64,000 nucleotides of DNA from Bacillus sp. SM2101 (GTDB lineage: Bacteria; Bacillota; Bacilli; Bacillales; SM2101): assembly GCF_018588585.1 (NCBI RefSeq), contig NZ_JAEUFG010000005.1, positions 34,474-98,473 on the forward strand. The letters run 5' to 3'. Each line of letters begins with the position of its first letter. The first letter of the stretch is position 1. The position numbers and the translations under genes are program-made. The notes beneath the pieces are model-generated. The model was not told the origin of the DNA. It saw only the letters and a program-made list of their open reading frames with translations, and made no database searches. Positions 17,947-27,109 of the stretch are shown here, piece by piece.

Positions 17947-18102
17947 TAATTATATTCCTCCGATATTAAATGTTACAACGATAATGATATTTTAATGAAT
18001 AATATGCACCGGGTAATGATGCACGTAAAAATTACTCACCTATCATCACCATTTATAGATTTTTCATCTTTTCTCATAGAAGGAGAACACTGTCATTCGT
18101 TA

Positions 18103-19242
18103 TTATTTTCTTGGAGATTTAGTTCCCCAATATTGATAATAGTCAGTTCTAATAAAACCGTTAAATAATTTTCTCTTTTTAGTAGCTTTCTTCCCGTATA
18201 ATTTTTCAAAGTCCGGATGGGAAGTAACGATATACTTTGACCAAGTATCGAGGTCACCAAATACTTTGCCTATGTCTTTGTACATTTGCTCCACTGCTTG
18301 TTTTTCACCTATCCGCTCACCATAGGGTGGGTTACCAACGATAACACCATATTGATCCTTAGTCGTAAAATCTCTCACCTGCATTTGTTTAAATGTTATA
18401 AGGTCCCCAAGTCCAGCTTCTTCAGCATTTTCATTAGATATAGTAATCATTCTATGATCTATATCATGACCAAATATTTGCAGTGGTTGGTCGTAATTTG
18501 CCCTGTCCTCTACCTCTTGACGTGCATCATCCCAAGTGCTTTTACCAATCCAATCCCATTGCTCAGAAACAAAGTCTCTATTGAAACCAGGAGCGATATT
18601 TTGCCCGATCAATGCAGCCTCTATTGGTATAGTACCAGAGCCACAAACTGGGTCTACAAACGGTTTATTAGGCTCCCAGTTCGTAAGCAGCACTAACGCG
18701 GCTGCTAAAGTTTCTTTCAGCGGAGCATCACCTTGTCCAACGCGATATCCACGTTTATGTAATCCAGAACCACTCGTGTCAATTGTTAGCGTTGCGATAT
18801 CTTTGTGAATAGCAATTTCTACTTTATATAACGGTCCAGTTTCTGTTAACCAGCCAGCAGATCGATAATGTTCCTTCAAGTTTTCAACTATGGCTTTTTT
18901 CACGATACTTTGACAATCAGAAACACTAAACAACTTTGATTTAACAGATTTCCCACTTACAGGAAATTCGCCATCTTCAGGTATAAAGTTGCTCCACTTT
19001 AAAGCTTTAGTCCCTTCAAATAAGTCTTCAAAAGATGTCGCTTTGAACTCACCAACTTTTATTTTAATTCTATCAGCGGTACGTAGCCATAAGTTTGATC
19101 TACATATAGCCTTTTCGTCACCTTGAAAAATGACTTTACCGTTTTCTACTGTACATTCGTAGCCAAGACTACGTACTTCCTTTGCAACGATAGCTTCTAA
19201 ACCCATTGCAGCGGTTGCAATAAGTGTATAAGTATTGTTCAT
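18103..19242 (-). CDS. ypsC: THUMP-domain 23S rRNA methyltransferase (YpsC, RlmK/RlmL-like)
   Basis: A 379-residue SAM-dependent RNA methyltransferase. A THUMP-type RNA-binding region lies at about 45-155, then a Rossmann methyltransferase with DPVCGSGTIPIEAALI (SAM binding) and the NPPYGER motif of N-methylating enzymes. By homology it modifies 23S rRNA (N2-methylguanosine); the target base is inferred. ATG 19242 is preceded by GGGTGATGAC. It sits downstream of rnpB, as in B. subtilis. Confidence 0.87.
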   Translation of the reverse strand: MNNTYTLIATAAMGLEAIVAKEVRSLGYECTVENGKVIFQGDEKAICRSNLWLRTADRIKIKVGEFKATSFEDLFEGTKALKWSNFIPEDGEFPVSGKSVKSKLFSVSDCQSIVKKAIVENLKEHYRSAGWLTETGPLYKVEIAIHKDIATLTIDTSGSGLHKRGYRVGQGDAPLKETLAAALVLLTNWEPNKPFVDPVCGSGTIPIEAALIGQNIAPGFNRDFVSEQWDWIGKSTWDDARQEVEDRANYDQPLQIFGHDIDHRMITISNENAEEAGLGDLITFKQMQVRDFTTKDQYGVIVGNPPYGERIGEKQAVEQMYKDIGKVFGDLDTWSKYIVTSHPDFEKLYGKKATKKRKLFNGFIRTDYYQYWGTKSPRK

Positions 19243-19417
19243 GTCATCACCCTATTTTCTAGAATTACTCGCTTAGTTCAATTTAAAATCAATTTATCAC
19301 TTAGCCCTTCCAACAGCTAAGTTATTTACGATGGTATAATCAACCTACTGGATGAACAGTTTTTAAATAACTCTTATTGATCATTTCCAAATTTCCTCAT
19401 TATCATAACATCTACTT

Positions 19418-19453
19418 AAGCTCTATACGCAAACTTTGTTGCTATTTTTAAAA
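19418..19453 (+). repeat. Dispersed structured repeat, left-end fragment H
   Basis: AAGCTCTATACGCAAACTTT followed by GTTGCTATTTTTA matches the left terminus of the family. The right part is not recognisable before the rnpB terminator. Confidence 0.5.
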
Positions 19454-19552
19454 AATTTATCGTACTATGAAATACTCAATGTTGGTATACATTAATTTTT
19501 TTTTTAGATCTGCAACAGCATACGGACATACTTTTTCTTTAAGGTCATCCAC

Positions 19553-19584
19553 ATAACAAAAGCTCTCCATGTTAGGAGAGCTGT
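19553..19584 (-). terminator. Intrinsic terminator of rnpB
   Basis: On the - strand, AGCTCTCC-TAACAT-GGAGAGCT is followed by TTTGTTAT, just after the 3' end of the RNase P RNA. Confidence 0.75.
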
Positions 19585-19604
19585 TAAGTCTAATCTAATT
19601 AACT

Positions 19605-20018
19605 CAGTTCATTAATAACGTTCTGTAAGCCATGTTTTGTTCCTTGTACTACAAACGGCCAACGCCTCGTACCAAGGTGGTAATCATCTATCTACAGGTA
19701 AATTTCCTTACCTGTCCTTCTTCTCGTTCATTTTCTCAAAGAAGGTGCCCCTACCATAATTTGGGTTTCTCGCTCGTGGGGTTTACCTCGTTCCACTCTT
19801 GCAATTTCTTGCAAGATTTCGTCACTGTGGCACTTTAAAGGTATTCTAACCATATCTAGGAAGACTTAGGTTATTTCCCTGCCGTTAGTTAGTATTACAC
19901 TAACTACCCTAGCTTATTTATTCACTAGGCACGAACACTACGAGCATCTCAGCTCGTGCGAGCATGGACTTTCCTCTACACATGAACATGTGCAGCGATT
20001 ACCCGAACGTTATTAACG
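19605..20018 (-). ncRNA. rnpB: RNase P RNA, Bacillus (B) type
   Basis: Read on the - strand it begins with GTTCGGGTAATCGCTGCA, then GAGGAAAGTCCATGCTCGCA, the conserved P4/CR-I region. It later has GAAACCCAAATTATGG and ends ACAAAACATGGCTTACAGAA. These match the B. subtilis rnpB core closely. About 410 nt. It is the catalytic RNA that matures tRNA 5' ends, with the RnpA protein. The ends are estimated from the terminal helix GTTAATAACG/CGTTATTAA and may be off by a few bases. Its place between gpsB and ypsC is conserved. Confidence 0.95.
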
Positions 20019-20078
20019 CGTAACATTAATTATAGTAAATAACATAGTAAATAGCAATAGTTTTTATATGGTAATCAT

Positions 20079-20372
20079 TTACTCGTATAATTTACTACCG
20101 AACACATGCTTTTCAAGACTCGATAATCTTTGTAAAATATCAAAATTTGTATTTCCAGTCGGTACACTTTGTTTTTTTGATGTATCATCTACTTGACGTT
20201 TCAAGCGCAAATTTTCTTGTTGTAGTTCTTCAATAATTTGATGAAATGATTCATAATCTTTAATGATGAAGTCTAAAAATTTATCTACGTCTTCTTGTTT
20301 ATAGCCTCTCATCGCTGTTTTAAATTCTTTTTCCAAAATTTCTTTAGCATTTAGTTTAATTCGTTCTAACAT
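20079..20372 (-). CDS. gpsB: Cell division regulator GpsB
   Basis: A 97-residue DivIVA-like protein. The N-terminal membrane-binding/PBP-binding domain has [20 protein letters not shown], then a coiled coil ([21 protein letters not shown]) and the C-terminal trimerisation helix [20 protein letters not shown]. It shuttles PBP1 between septum and side wall, so it is functionally linked to ponA at 42831. ATG 20372 follows AGAGGTGA; the ATG at 20399 is upstream of that site and not conserved. Gene order gpsB-rnpB is conserved. Confidence 0.95.
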   Translation of the reverse strand: MLERIKLNAKEILEKEFKTAMRGYKQEDVDKFLDFIIKDYESFHQIIEELQQENLRLKRQVDDTSKKQSVPTGNTNFDILQRLSSLEKHVFGSKLYE

Positions 20373-20521
20373 CGTATTCACCTCTACATAATTCCCCATT
20401 CTTCCACTTCTATTTTTTCAAATGAAAGAGCAATTGTCAATTTGTCTTTTGCATATGTTGTTTCGTATTAGTATTTTTTTGTCCTAAGAAATTAACACGG
20501 ACCTCAATTAGCATTCTACCC

Positions 20522-21094
20522 CTAAAATTCCTCATTCCAAGGATTATTCATTAATGATTCTTCTTCAGCAACTAAGTGAAGATCATCAAAATTTATAATA
20601 ATTATATCATAATTGTCCGTATCTCTTCTATTTTTTGCAACATTAAGCAAATATGTAGGACTTCCTTGCTTATCTTCATCAAATACAGCGAGTAATGCAT
20701 CACTTTTATTTACCAAAAAAAGGTTTTTCTGACGGAATTGGCTTGGATTTTCATATGATCGGTTCGAAATACTTTCAACAAAGTCCGCTTGAGATAAAAT
20801 TAATTCGTAATATTCTTTATTTGCTTCATTCCAATTCACTTCTTGCTCAAGAAATGGTGTAAGAATTGCAAGCTTAAGGTGTGGATAGTCTTCCTGCAAA
20901 GCATACACTGTCTCTGCAGCCCATAGTTCAACACCGAGCTGACCACTGATTAATACCCATTCAAGTCCATTATCAAGAAGTGAAACTAAACGACTTTTAA
21001 GTGCTTTCTTTATAAAATTTACCGCAGGATGATCATTAGAAAAAATCCCAATTTCATAGGGCTTATATCCTGAAACGACTAAGACTTTGATCAA
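20522..21094 (-). CDS. ypsA: YpsA, SLOG-family protein (DUF1273)
   Basis: A 190-residue Rossmann-like protein with [15 protein letters not shown], the glycine-rich nucleotide-binding loop of the SLOG family, and a second acidic segment. B. subtilis YpsA is linked to cell division and oxidative stress response; the ligand is not established. Start is TTG 21094, 8 bases after AAAGGAG. It lies upstream of gpsB on the same strand with a 149-bp gap, as in B. subtilis. Confidence 0.88.
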   Translation of the reverse strand: MIKVLVVSGYKPYEIGIFSNDHPAVNFIKKALKSRLVSLLDNGLEWVLISGQLGVELWAAETVYALQEDYPHLKLAILTPFLEQEVNWNEANKEYYELILSQADFVESISNRSYENPSQFRQKNLFLVNKSDALLAVFDEDKQGSPTYLLNVAKNRRDTDNYDIIIINFDDLHLVAEEESLMNNPWNEEF

Positions 21095-21370
21095 AATTCA
21101 TTCTCCTTTAGGAAAAACATCATTTCTATGATCACTTAATAATGAGACTAGGAATGACGACCTGCTAAAATAGCCCCATATTGCTATGGCTCTAAAAAGC
21201 TGCTGTTAGGTTTTTATTCAAACTTTAATTTTATTCTTACAATTTTGACAACAAAAAGACGCTAATAGCATATGTATCGTGTTATAGAAAAAGATACAAC
21301 GAGTTATATAGTATTTATTTTTACGTAGGACTATGAGCAGATAATGATCTAACATCATCGACCTTTAAAA

Positions 21371-21397
21371 ATAGGGACGGTATAGCACCGTCCCTAT
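21371..21397 (-). terminator. Intrinsic terminator of cotD
   Basis: ATAGGGACGGT and ACCGTCCCTAT form an 11-bp perfect stem with a 5-base loop. On the - strand it runs into TTTTAAAGG, 20 bases after the cotD stop. Confidence 0.8.
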
Positions 21398-21417
21398 AAT
21401 TTACTCTATTCAAATTC

Positions 21418-21627
21418 TTATCTTCCACAATTAAATTGTTGATTAGAAACTTCATTGACTACAGACTCTGTTTGTGGATAATAATGTTGATGCTGATACA
21501 ATACATGATTTACATGCTGTACGTGACTAGGATGAATGTGCGGGACAATAAATGTGCAATAGTGATGTTGGACACAGCATTTTGTTGGATGAACAATCGG
21601 TGGCTGTACAATTGGTCTAGGTTGCAT
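21418..21627 (-). CDS. cotD: Spore coat protein CotD
   Basis: A 69-residue His-, Pro- and Cys-containing protein. Segments PIVHPTKCCVQHHYC and FIVPHIHPSHVQHVNHV align with CotD of B. subtilis (PIVHPTHCC..., IVPHIHP...NVNH). It is an inner-coat protein made in the mother cell under sigma-K. Start ATG 21627 follows AAAGGAGATAAGGAG; ATGs at 21651 and 21645 lie upstream of that site. It is flanked by a sigma-K-like promoter and a terminator, and lies between ypsA and yprB as in B. subtilis. Confidence 0.88.
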   Translation of the reverse strand: MQPRPIVQPPIVHPTKCCVQHHYCTFIVPHIHPSHVQHVNHVLYQHQHYYPQTESVVNEVSNQQFNCGR

Positions 21628-21664
21628 CTCCTTATCTCCTTTCATATGCATATGTTACAATAAC

Positions 21665-21691
21665 AGCCTATGAAAAAATGGGTAAACATGT
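21665..21691 (-). promoter_or_regulatory. sigma-K-like promoter of cotD
   Basis: On the - strand AC (21691-21690), 17 bases, then CATAGGCT (21672-21665), matching the sigma-K pattern AC-N16/17-CATANNNT. It lies 38 bases before the cotD start. Confidence 0.55.
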
Positions 21692-22230
21692 ACTAATGAA
21701 TACACCTAATTTAACCACTATATTTTAAAAAGATTTAACTTTCTAAAACGCCCACATTACACATGATCATATGCTTTTGGTATATGTATATCCTTCTTTA
21801 GCCAAAATTAGCAGTAAGTCACAGTAGACTTGTTTTAAAATTGCTCATAATAATGACTGTTAAGCATATTACAACAAAAAATAAATAAACGATTTTCTTA
21901 TACATGATCCATATTCTCTCCATTATGTATTTTAAAGCTCTATGTTGTCTTTAGGCTCAGCTCTATTCAAACTTTATTGCCATATGAAACAGCTTCATCA
22001 GTTTCAGTGTTGCTTGTTAACAATTATTAGTGAATAGAGCGTGTAGTTTTATTAATGAATATTTTATCATGTTTTAATATGGACACAACAGTCTTAAGTA
22101 AGGTGAGTATTTCCCTAGATCAATAGCTACGACACAAGTTTATTATACAATGAATTTGTTGTCGATTTGTTTTATTTATAATGCCGAATAAACTCTCTTT
22201 TTGCGCTTTCCACGGAAATAAATAGGGTCG
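21692..22230. other. Intergenic stretch without a supportable gene
   Basis: AT-rich. The only recognisable piece is a decayed repeat left end near 21953-21985 (GGCTCAGCTCTATTCAAACT followed by TTATTGCCA). No ribosome site plus ORF combination was found. Confidence 0.4.
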
Positions 22231-23466
22231 TTATTTCCCCTTCTTTTCGAGCCTGCTAATACGCTTTAGTAATTCAGCTTTCTTGTTTTTTTTATACTCG
22301 TCCTTGTCACTAGTGATGTTATAGGCAAGCCTCGCATATTCTAATGCTATGTCAATTTCTTTAAATTGATGCTCATACACTTTTGCTAATTCAACAGCAG
22401 CTTGTATTTGTAACGACATATCATTTGATTCGACTAGCTGTTTCCACAAGTCGATTGCTTTTTTTACATTCTTTTCTCTTTTATATATCATGGCTAAATT
22501 GAACTTAGCTTTATCAGAATGCTCATCTTCACTAGTAGCAATGGCTTTATATTTATGACTAGCGCTTTGCTTTTCCCCAAGAGTATCTAACCAACGGGCA
22601 ATTTCAAACTGTTCGTTGGGGTTTTTCAAATTGTAATTAGCTAATAATTTTTTTGAGAGGTGTATATATAATGAGATTAAAGAAAGGACATCTGTTTCAT
22701 TATGGCGTAGCACAGAGAAAATCCCTGTTGGGTTTTTATTTTGCAAAAAATCAAAGTACAGCAAAGGTGCTAAATATCCAGGAGTATCTTTCCCTCGGTT
22801 AATCACAAGCTTTTCTTTTTCCACTGTAGTTAACCTTACGTTTTCCAATTCATTCTTCCACAACCTTCGAGATGCATGAAATAAATCAAAATGGCCGAAC
22901 TCTGGTAATTTAGGAACAGACTCCTTAATTAATGTATGTCGTGTCTTCACCTGTGGCCAATCAAACGCTTTACCGTTATATGTTACTAATGTAGTATAAT
23001 CTACATTTGTAAGAAAGCTTTGATAAAGAGCTACTTCATTTCCAGGAGCAGGCAAAAAATGTTGTCTTATTTTTACCTCGTCCTGAAACACTCTAGCATA
23101 TCCTAACAAAAATATCGTATTTCCTACTCCACCACCTAATCCAGTTGTTTCAGTATCAAAAAAGAACAAATCATGTGGTTGCTTATTTTTTGCTGAAAGA
23201 GGGTGTTGAATGTGATGACTTTGCCACATCTCAATTACCTCATGGAGCTCAGCAAACGAGTGTTGACCATGTTTATACCCTATTGGATATGAAACTTCTC
23301 TGATAAGACAGTATTGATCATCAAAAAAATATGGATTTGCCGAAAAAGAAGTCCATTGTTCAAGAAATGGTATAGTATGATCGTCTGTCTTTGAACTTTG
23401 GCTATTCTTCTCACTTTCGTTGACAAGGTGTTTCTTATATAAATTAAGTTTGTTTTTAATAGACAT
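22231..23466 (-). CDS. yprB: YprB / MrfB, DnaQ-fold exonuclease of the MrfAB repair pathway
   Basis: A 411-residue protein. A DEDD-type 3'-5' exonuclease domain has FFFDTETTGLGGG near residue 103, VTYNGKAFDWPQ in the middle and HNETDVLSLISLY. A C-terminal TPR-like helical region follows (about 290-400, LGEKQSASHKYKAIA). In B. subtilis YprB (MrfB) acts with the helicase YprA (MrfA) in a UvrA-independent excision pathway for mitomycin C damage. Start ATG 23466 is chosen to match the family N-terminus (MSIKNKLNLYKKHL); it lacks a strong ribosome site. The gap from yprA holds a repeat. Confidence 0.85.
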   Translation of the reverse strand: MSIKNKLNLYKKHLVNESEKNSQSSKTDDHTIPFLEQWTSFSANPYFFDDQYCLIREVSYPIGYKHGQHSFAELHEVIEMWQSHHIQHPLSAKNKQPHDLFFFDTETTGLGGGVGNTIFLLGYARVFQDEVKIRQHFLPAPGNEVALYQSFLTNVDYTTLVTYNGKAFDWPQVKTRHTLIKESVPKLPEFGHFDLFHASRRLWKNELENVRLTTVEKEKLVINRGKDTPGYLAPLLYFDFLQNKNPTGIFSVLRHNETDVLSLISLYIHLSKKLLANYNLKNPNEQFEIARWLDTLGEKQSASHKYKAIATSEDEHSDKAKFNLAMIYKREKNVKKAIDLWKQLVESNDMSLQIQAAVELAKVYEHQFKEIDIALEYARLAYNITSDKDEYKKNKKAELLKRISRLEKKGK

Positions 23467-23602
23467 AAATAATACTACTTGTAACAACGTAAACAAATGA
23501 ATGACCATTTGATTTATGTTATCACCGTATGTTCACCTGCCTCATATCTAATACGAACATAGCCATGAATGCTCTAGAAGTCACATGTCAAATAAATAGC
23601 TT

Positions 23603-23757
23603 AAGCTGTTTTGGCATTGATTGTCGCTGTTCGTTCTAAGCATTAGCACGTTTTCACCTCGTGTTCGTGGTAGCTTTTCTACTATTACGATTATTGAGCT
23701 CTATTAAAGCTCATTTAACAGTCATAGTAACATAGCAATAAAGTTTACGTAAGAGTA
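23603..23757 (-). repeat. Dispersed structured repeat, copy I (inverted)
   Basis: Reverse orientation: AAGCTGTTTTGGCATTGATT at the left and ATAGCAATAAAGTTTACGTA at the right. Internal CACGTTTTCACCTCGTGTTC forms the core hairpin. It lies between yprA and yprB, which are usually adjacent. Confidence 0.7.
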
Positions 23758-23762
23758 ATAGG

Positions 23763-26009
23763 TTAAAATTGTTCTAGCATGTTAAGCACCGCTCTCTTGC
23801 GGTCGTTACCTCCTATTTCGATACCAATACAGGATGGACAACCTTCCTCACAAGGACAACGTAATATTAGGTTTCTCGATGCTTTAATGATTAAGTCCTG
23901 ACTTTTATAGACCTCTTCTGCTAATCCTATTCCCCCTGGGTAATGATCACAAATAAAGATTGTTGGTTTTCCTGTATGTGTGGCTTTAATTTGTGATACT
24001 ACATGGAGATCATTACGATCACACATGACGTGGATAGGTATAATATGGCTAAATACATTTCTAATCCCAAGTAAAATTTGCTCTAACGCTTTTTCATCTT
24101 CGTTATTTTCAACTTTTTGGATTTCAAGCCATGTAGCACTCGTATGTAATTCTTCTTCGGGTAATTGAATTGGGCCAGAGCCTACATTCTCAAATGAAGA
24201 CAATTTAATTTTCTTAAATATCGTAGGTCGAGCATTAATTGTTACATCTCCATAATTCATTGTAGTTGTTTTTCTATTCTTTGTTTGATCTATTTCCAAT
24301 ACTTTTAATTGTATAGCTAAATTAGCGTCAGTGTAATATTCTACATCCACTTTCTTTACGTACGCTTTCTTATGTTCCCAGTCTAGTTTTTCTACCTGAT
24401 GTTGGATCCCTTCATGTATATAAATCGCTTCGTCATGTAAAAGAGTCATAGCGCTAAAACGATCCATTTCGCCAATGATTTTAACATCGGCAATATTTGA
24501 TTGATCGATAATAACGACATTCTCTTGTGATGCCGACCTCAGACTAATATTGCTTGCTGGAAAGGATTGATTCGCCCAATAAAATTTCTCACCATTACGA
24601 TACAACACGCTTTCATCGACTAAATATTCCATTATTTCCATCACATCTTGTTTCCCAAATTGTTCATTCTCTCTAAAGGGTAATTCATAAGCTGCACATT
24701 TTAGATGGTCAACTAGTATAATTAAATTTTCTGGATTGATTCTTGCAGATTCTGGTGATTTTTCAAAGAAGTAGTTTGGGTTGTTCACAATATATTGATC
24801 AATTGGAGTAGAGTTAGCTACCATAATAATAAGTGCTTCACTGTGACGACGACCTGCACGTCCAGCTTGCTGCCACGTACTTGCAATACTTCCAGGATAT
24901 CCTGTCATGACACACACTTGTAACTGCCCAATATCGACCCCCAATTCCAAAGCATTCGTACTCACTACACCCATTATGTTCCCATTGCGTAGACCTTGCT
25001 CAATTTCTCTTCGTTGCTTCGGTAAATAACCGCCTCTATATCCTCTAATAGATTTTGAACCGAGTTCTTTTTGTACTAGTTGTTGAATATGACTTAATAA
25101 AATCTCAACACGTACTCTACTTCTTGCAAAAACAATTGTTTGAATATGATTTTTTAAAAATCTTTGTGCAAGATCATTGACTTCAACCGTTGCACTTTTT
25201 CTAATGTTTAAAGGTTTATTTACAACAGGCGGATTATAAAAAACAAAATGCTTCCTGCCACTAGGTGCACCGTTGTCATCAATTAAGGTCATTGTGCTTT
25301 CTGTTAACCTTTCAGCTAATTCCTTAGGATTTGCTATAGTCGCTGAAGTACAAATAAAGATCGGATCACTACCATAAAAATTGCAAATTCTTTTAAGCCT
25401 GCGTATGACATTCGCGACATGACTTCCAAACACACCGCGATATGTGTGTAATTCATCAATTACGATATATTTTAAGTTTTCAAAGAGACTAACCCATTTT
25501 GTATGATGAGGAAGTATAGCTGAATGTAACATGTCAGGGTTGGTGATGACAATATGTCCAGCTTTTTTTACTTTTTGTCTAATCGTCGGCGAGGTGTCAC
25601 CATCATAAGTAAAACTTTTTATATCAATCCCCATTTCTGAAATGATCTCATTTAATTCACTCTTTTGATCTTGCGCTAACGCTTTAGTAGGGAAAATATA
25701 TAATGCGCGGTTCATTTCATCTTGTGCAACAGCTTGAAGAACTGGAAGATTATAGCATAATGTCTTTCCAGATGCAGTTGGGGTCACCGTTACAATATTC
25801 TGTCCATCTTGAACTGCTTCATATGCCGTACATTGATGTGTATATAATGAGTTTACACCCCTATTATGTAAAGCTGTTTTAATTCTGGAGTCAACATTGT
25901 CAGGTATACTCATTGTTTTTGCTTTCTCTGGCTCTACCTCATGCCAATGTATAATATTATCATTTACTTTAAGTTCGTCAATAATGTCGGACAGCGACTT
26001 TTTATTCAC
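23763..26009 (-). CDS. yprA: YprA / MrfA, DExH helicase of the MrfAB repair pathway
   Basis: A 748-residue superfamily 2 helicase. Walker A TPTASGKTLCYN lies near residue 75, DELH near 184, and motif VI QQAGRAGRRH. The C-terminal DUF1998-type module has CPCEEGCPSC (near 715), the zinc-binding four-cysteine signature of MrfA. Known role in B. subtilis: 3'-5' helicase that removes mitomycin C adducts with MrfB. Start GTG 26009 has GGCGGTGAA upstream and gives a length within one residue of B. subtilis YprA; an ORF extension to 26075 is not supported. Confidence 0.92.
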   Translation of the reverse strand: MNKKSLSDIIDELKVNDNIIHWHEVEPEKAKTMSIPDNVDSRIKTALHNRGVNSLYTHQCTAYEAVQDGQNIVTVTPTASGKTLCYNLPVLQAVAQDEMNRALYIFPTKALAQDQKSELNEIISEMGIDIKSFTYDGDTSPTIRQKVKKAGHIVITNPDMLHSAILPHHTKWVSLFENLKYIVIDELHTYRGVFGSHVANVIRRLKRICNFYGSDPIFICTSATIANPKELAERLTESTMTLIDDNGAPSGRKHFVFYNPPVVNKPLNIRKSATVEVNDLAQRFLKNHIQTIVFARSRVRVEILLSHIQQLVQKELGSKSIRGYRGGYLPKQRREIEQGLRNGNIMGVVSTNALELGVDIGQLQVCVMTGYPGSIASTWQQAGRAGRRHSEALIIMVANSTPIDQYIVNNPNYFFEKSPESARINPENLIILVDHLKCAAYELPFRENEQFGKQDVMEIMEYLVDESVLYRNGEKFYWANQSFPASNISLRSASQENVVIIDQSNIADVKIIGEMDRFSAMTLLHDEAIYIHEGIQHQVEKLDWEHKKAYVKKVDVEYYTDANLAIQLKVLEIDQTKNRKTTTMNYGDVTINARPTIFKKIKLSSFENVGSGPIQLPEEELHTSATWLEIQKVENNEDEKALEQILLGIRNVFSHIIPIHVMCDRNDLHVVSQIKATHTGKPTIFICDHYPGGIGLAEEVYKSQDLIIKASRNLILRCPCEEGCPSCIGIEIGGNDRKRAVLNMLEQF

Positions 26010-26148
26010 TACCTGTTCACCGCCTATTTTAATTAATATCACATCTATTTTATTGTAACGAATAAACGTTCGCAATGAAAGTTTTTAGTCGCCAAATTAT
26101 AAAATCTGTTAAAATAAATATAATGAAAATACTGTGGAGTGGAAAGAA

Positions 26149-26841
26149 ATGAATAAACAAACTATTGAAGACGTTTTAAGAAATGTACCTTTATTTAAAG
26201 AACTTATAAATACTGAATTAAAGGAAATTGTAAATATTGCAATCACCAGAACGTACCAAAAAGGGACTCATATTTTCATGCATGAAGACCCGTTAGATTA
26301 TGTGTATTTTATACATACTGGTAAGGTAAAGATATATAAAAATGATATTCAAGGGAAAGAACAGATTGTATCTGTATTAAGTGATGGAGATATGTTTCCA
26401 CACGTAGGTTTTTTTAGAAAAGGCAATTATCCAGCTTCGTCATTCGCTGTCGAAAGTACTGCTGTTGTAGCAATTTCTATCTCTAATTTTGAACAATTAC
26501 TTTTACAACATCCAGAAGTTTGTATTAAACTATTTAGAGTGATGGGTGAAAAAATTATCGATTTACAAAAGAGACTTGAAGAACAAATTTTAAATAATAC
26601 ATATGAACAAATCGTTAAGCTGTTATTAAGACTTTCAGAAACTCACGGAACGGAAGTTGATAACCATACTAGAGTGCTGTCGACCCAATTCACCAATAAG
26701 GAACTAGCTAATATGATTGGTACGACTAGGGAAACAATAAGTAGAACGATCACAAAGCTTAAAAAACAAGGATATATTACAGTGAATTGCGATGGCAACC
26801 TTGTTATTGATGTAAGCAAGTTCGAATCAGAAATCTTGTGA
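26149..26841 (+). CDS. Crp/Fnr-family transcriptional regulator without Fe-S cysteines
   Basis: A 230-residue protein: cyclic-nucleotide-binding-type beta barrel (about 10-125), dimer helix, and a winged HTH at about 170-225 (TNKELANMIGTTRETISRTI). The recognition helix RETISR carries Arg, Glu and Arg at CRP spacing (R180, E181, R185 in E. coli CRP), predicting a TGTGA-type half-site. Only two cysteines are present and neither forms an Fe-S cluster motif, so it is not an Fnr oxygen sensor like B. subtilis Fnr; its ligand is unknown. ATG 26149 follows TGGAGTGGAAAG. It is convergent with hcp, whose promoter has a matching box. Confidence 0.85.
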   Translation: MNKQTIEDVLRNVPLFKELINTELKEIVNIAITRTYQKGTHIFMHEDPLDYVYFIHTGKVKIYKNDIQGKEQIVSVLSDGDMFPHVGFFRKGNYPASSFAVESTAVVAISISNFEQLLLQHPEVCIKLFRVMGEKIIDLQKRLEEQILNNTYEQIVKLLLRLSETHGTEVDNHTRVLSTQFTNKELANMIGTTRETISRTITKLKKQGYITVNCDGNLVIDVSKFESEIL

Positions 26842-26851
26842 GTTAAAGGCT

Positions 26852-27000
26852 AAAAGCTCTTTTTAAAAGCGATTACGAAATGGACAATAAGGTAAAGTTC
26901 TATATGAAGTCCAAAACTTTGAAGATAGAAAAACATCCGAATCGCAGGTTATATACAAATTTAGCTCTTTTACGAAAACAACAATTAATGCAAAGACAAC
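26852..27000 (+). repeat. Decayed dispersed repeat, copy J
   Basis: Left AAAAGCTCTTTTTAAAAGCG and right AACAACAATTAATGCAAAGA flank a diverged middle (GAAGATAGAAAAACATCC). It is the weakest near-complete copy. Confidence 0.4.
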
Positions 27001-27009
27001 CAAAAAGAT

Positions 27010-27036
27010 GAGTTGCTAGAGCAGCAACTCATTTTT
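27010..27036 (+). terminator. Intrinsic terminator of the Crp/Fnr-family gene
   Basis: GAGTTGCT-AGAGC-AGCAACTC followed by ATTTTT. The repeat copy J is therefore inside the 3' untranslated region of the regulator transcript. Confidence 0.8.
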
Positions 27037-27109
27037 CATGTTCCCAAACTGTTATTACTCAGAGTGAGTGTAAATTGGTCATCCGAAAAAACAAACTTAC
27101 CTTAGTGAA

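Noticed and set aside
18286..18696. A 136-codon ORF opposite ypsC
   Set aside because: Antisense to the conserved methyltransferase motifs; no ribosome site and no family pattern.
19418..19453. Repeat end H considered as part of the rnpB 3' region
   Set aside because: It lies beyond the rnpB terminator and matches the dispersed repeat, not RNase P RNA.
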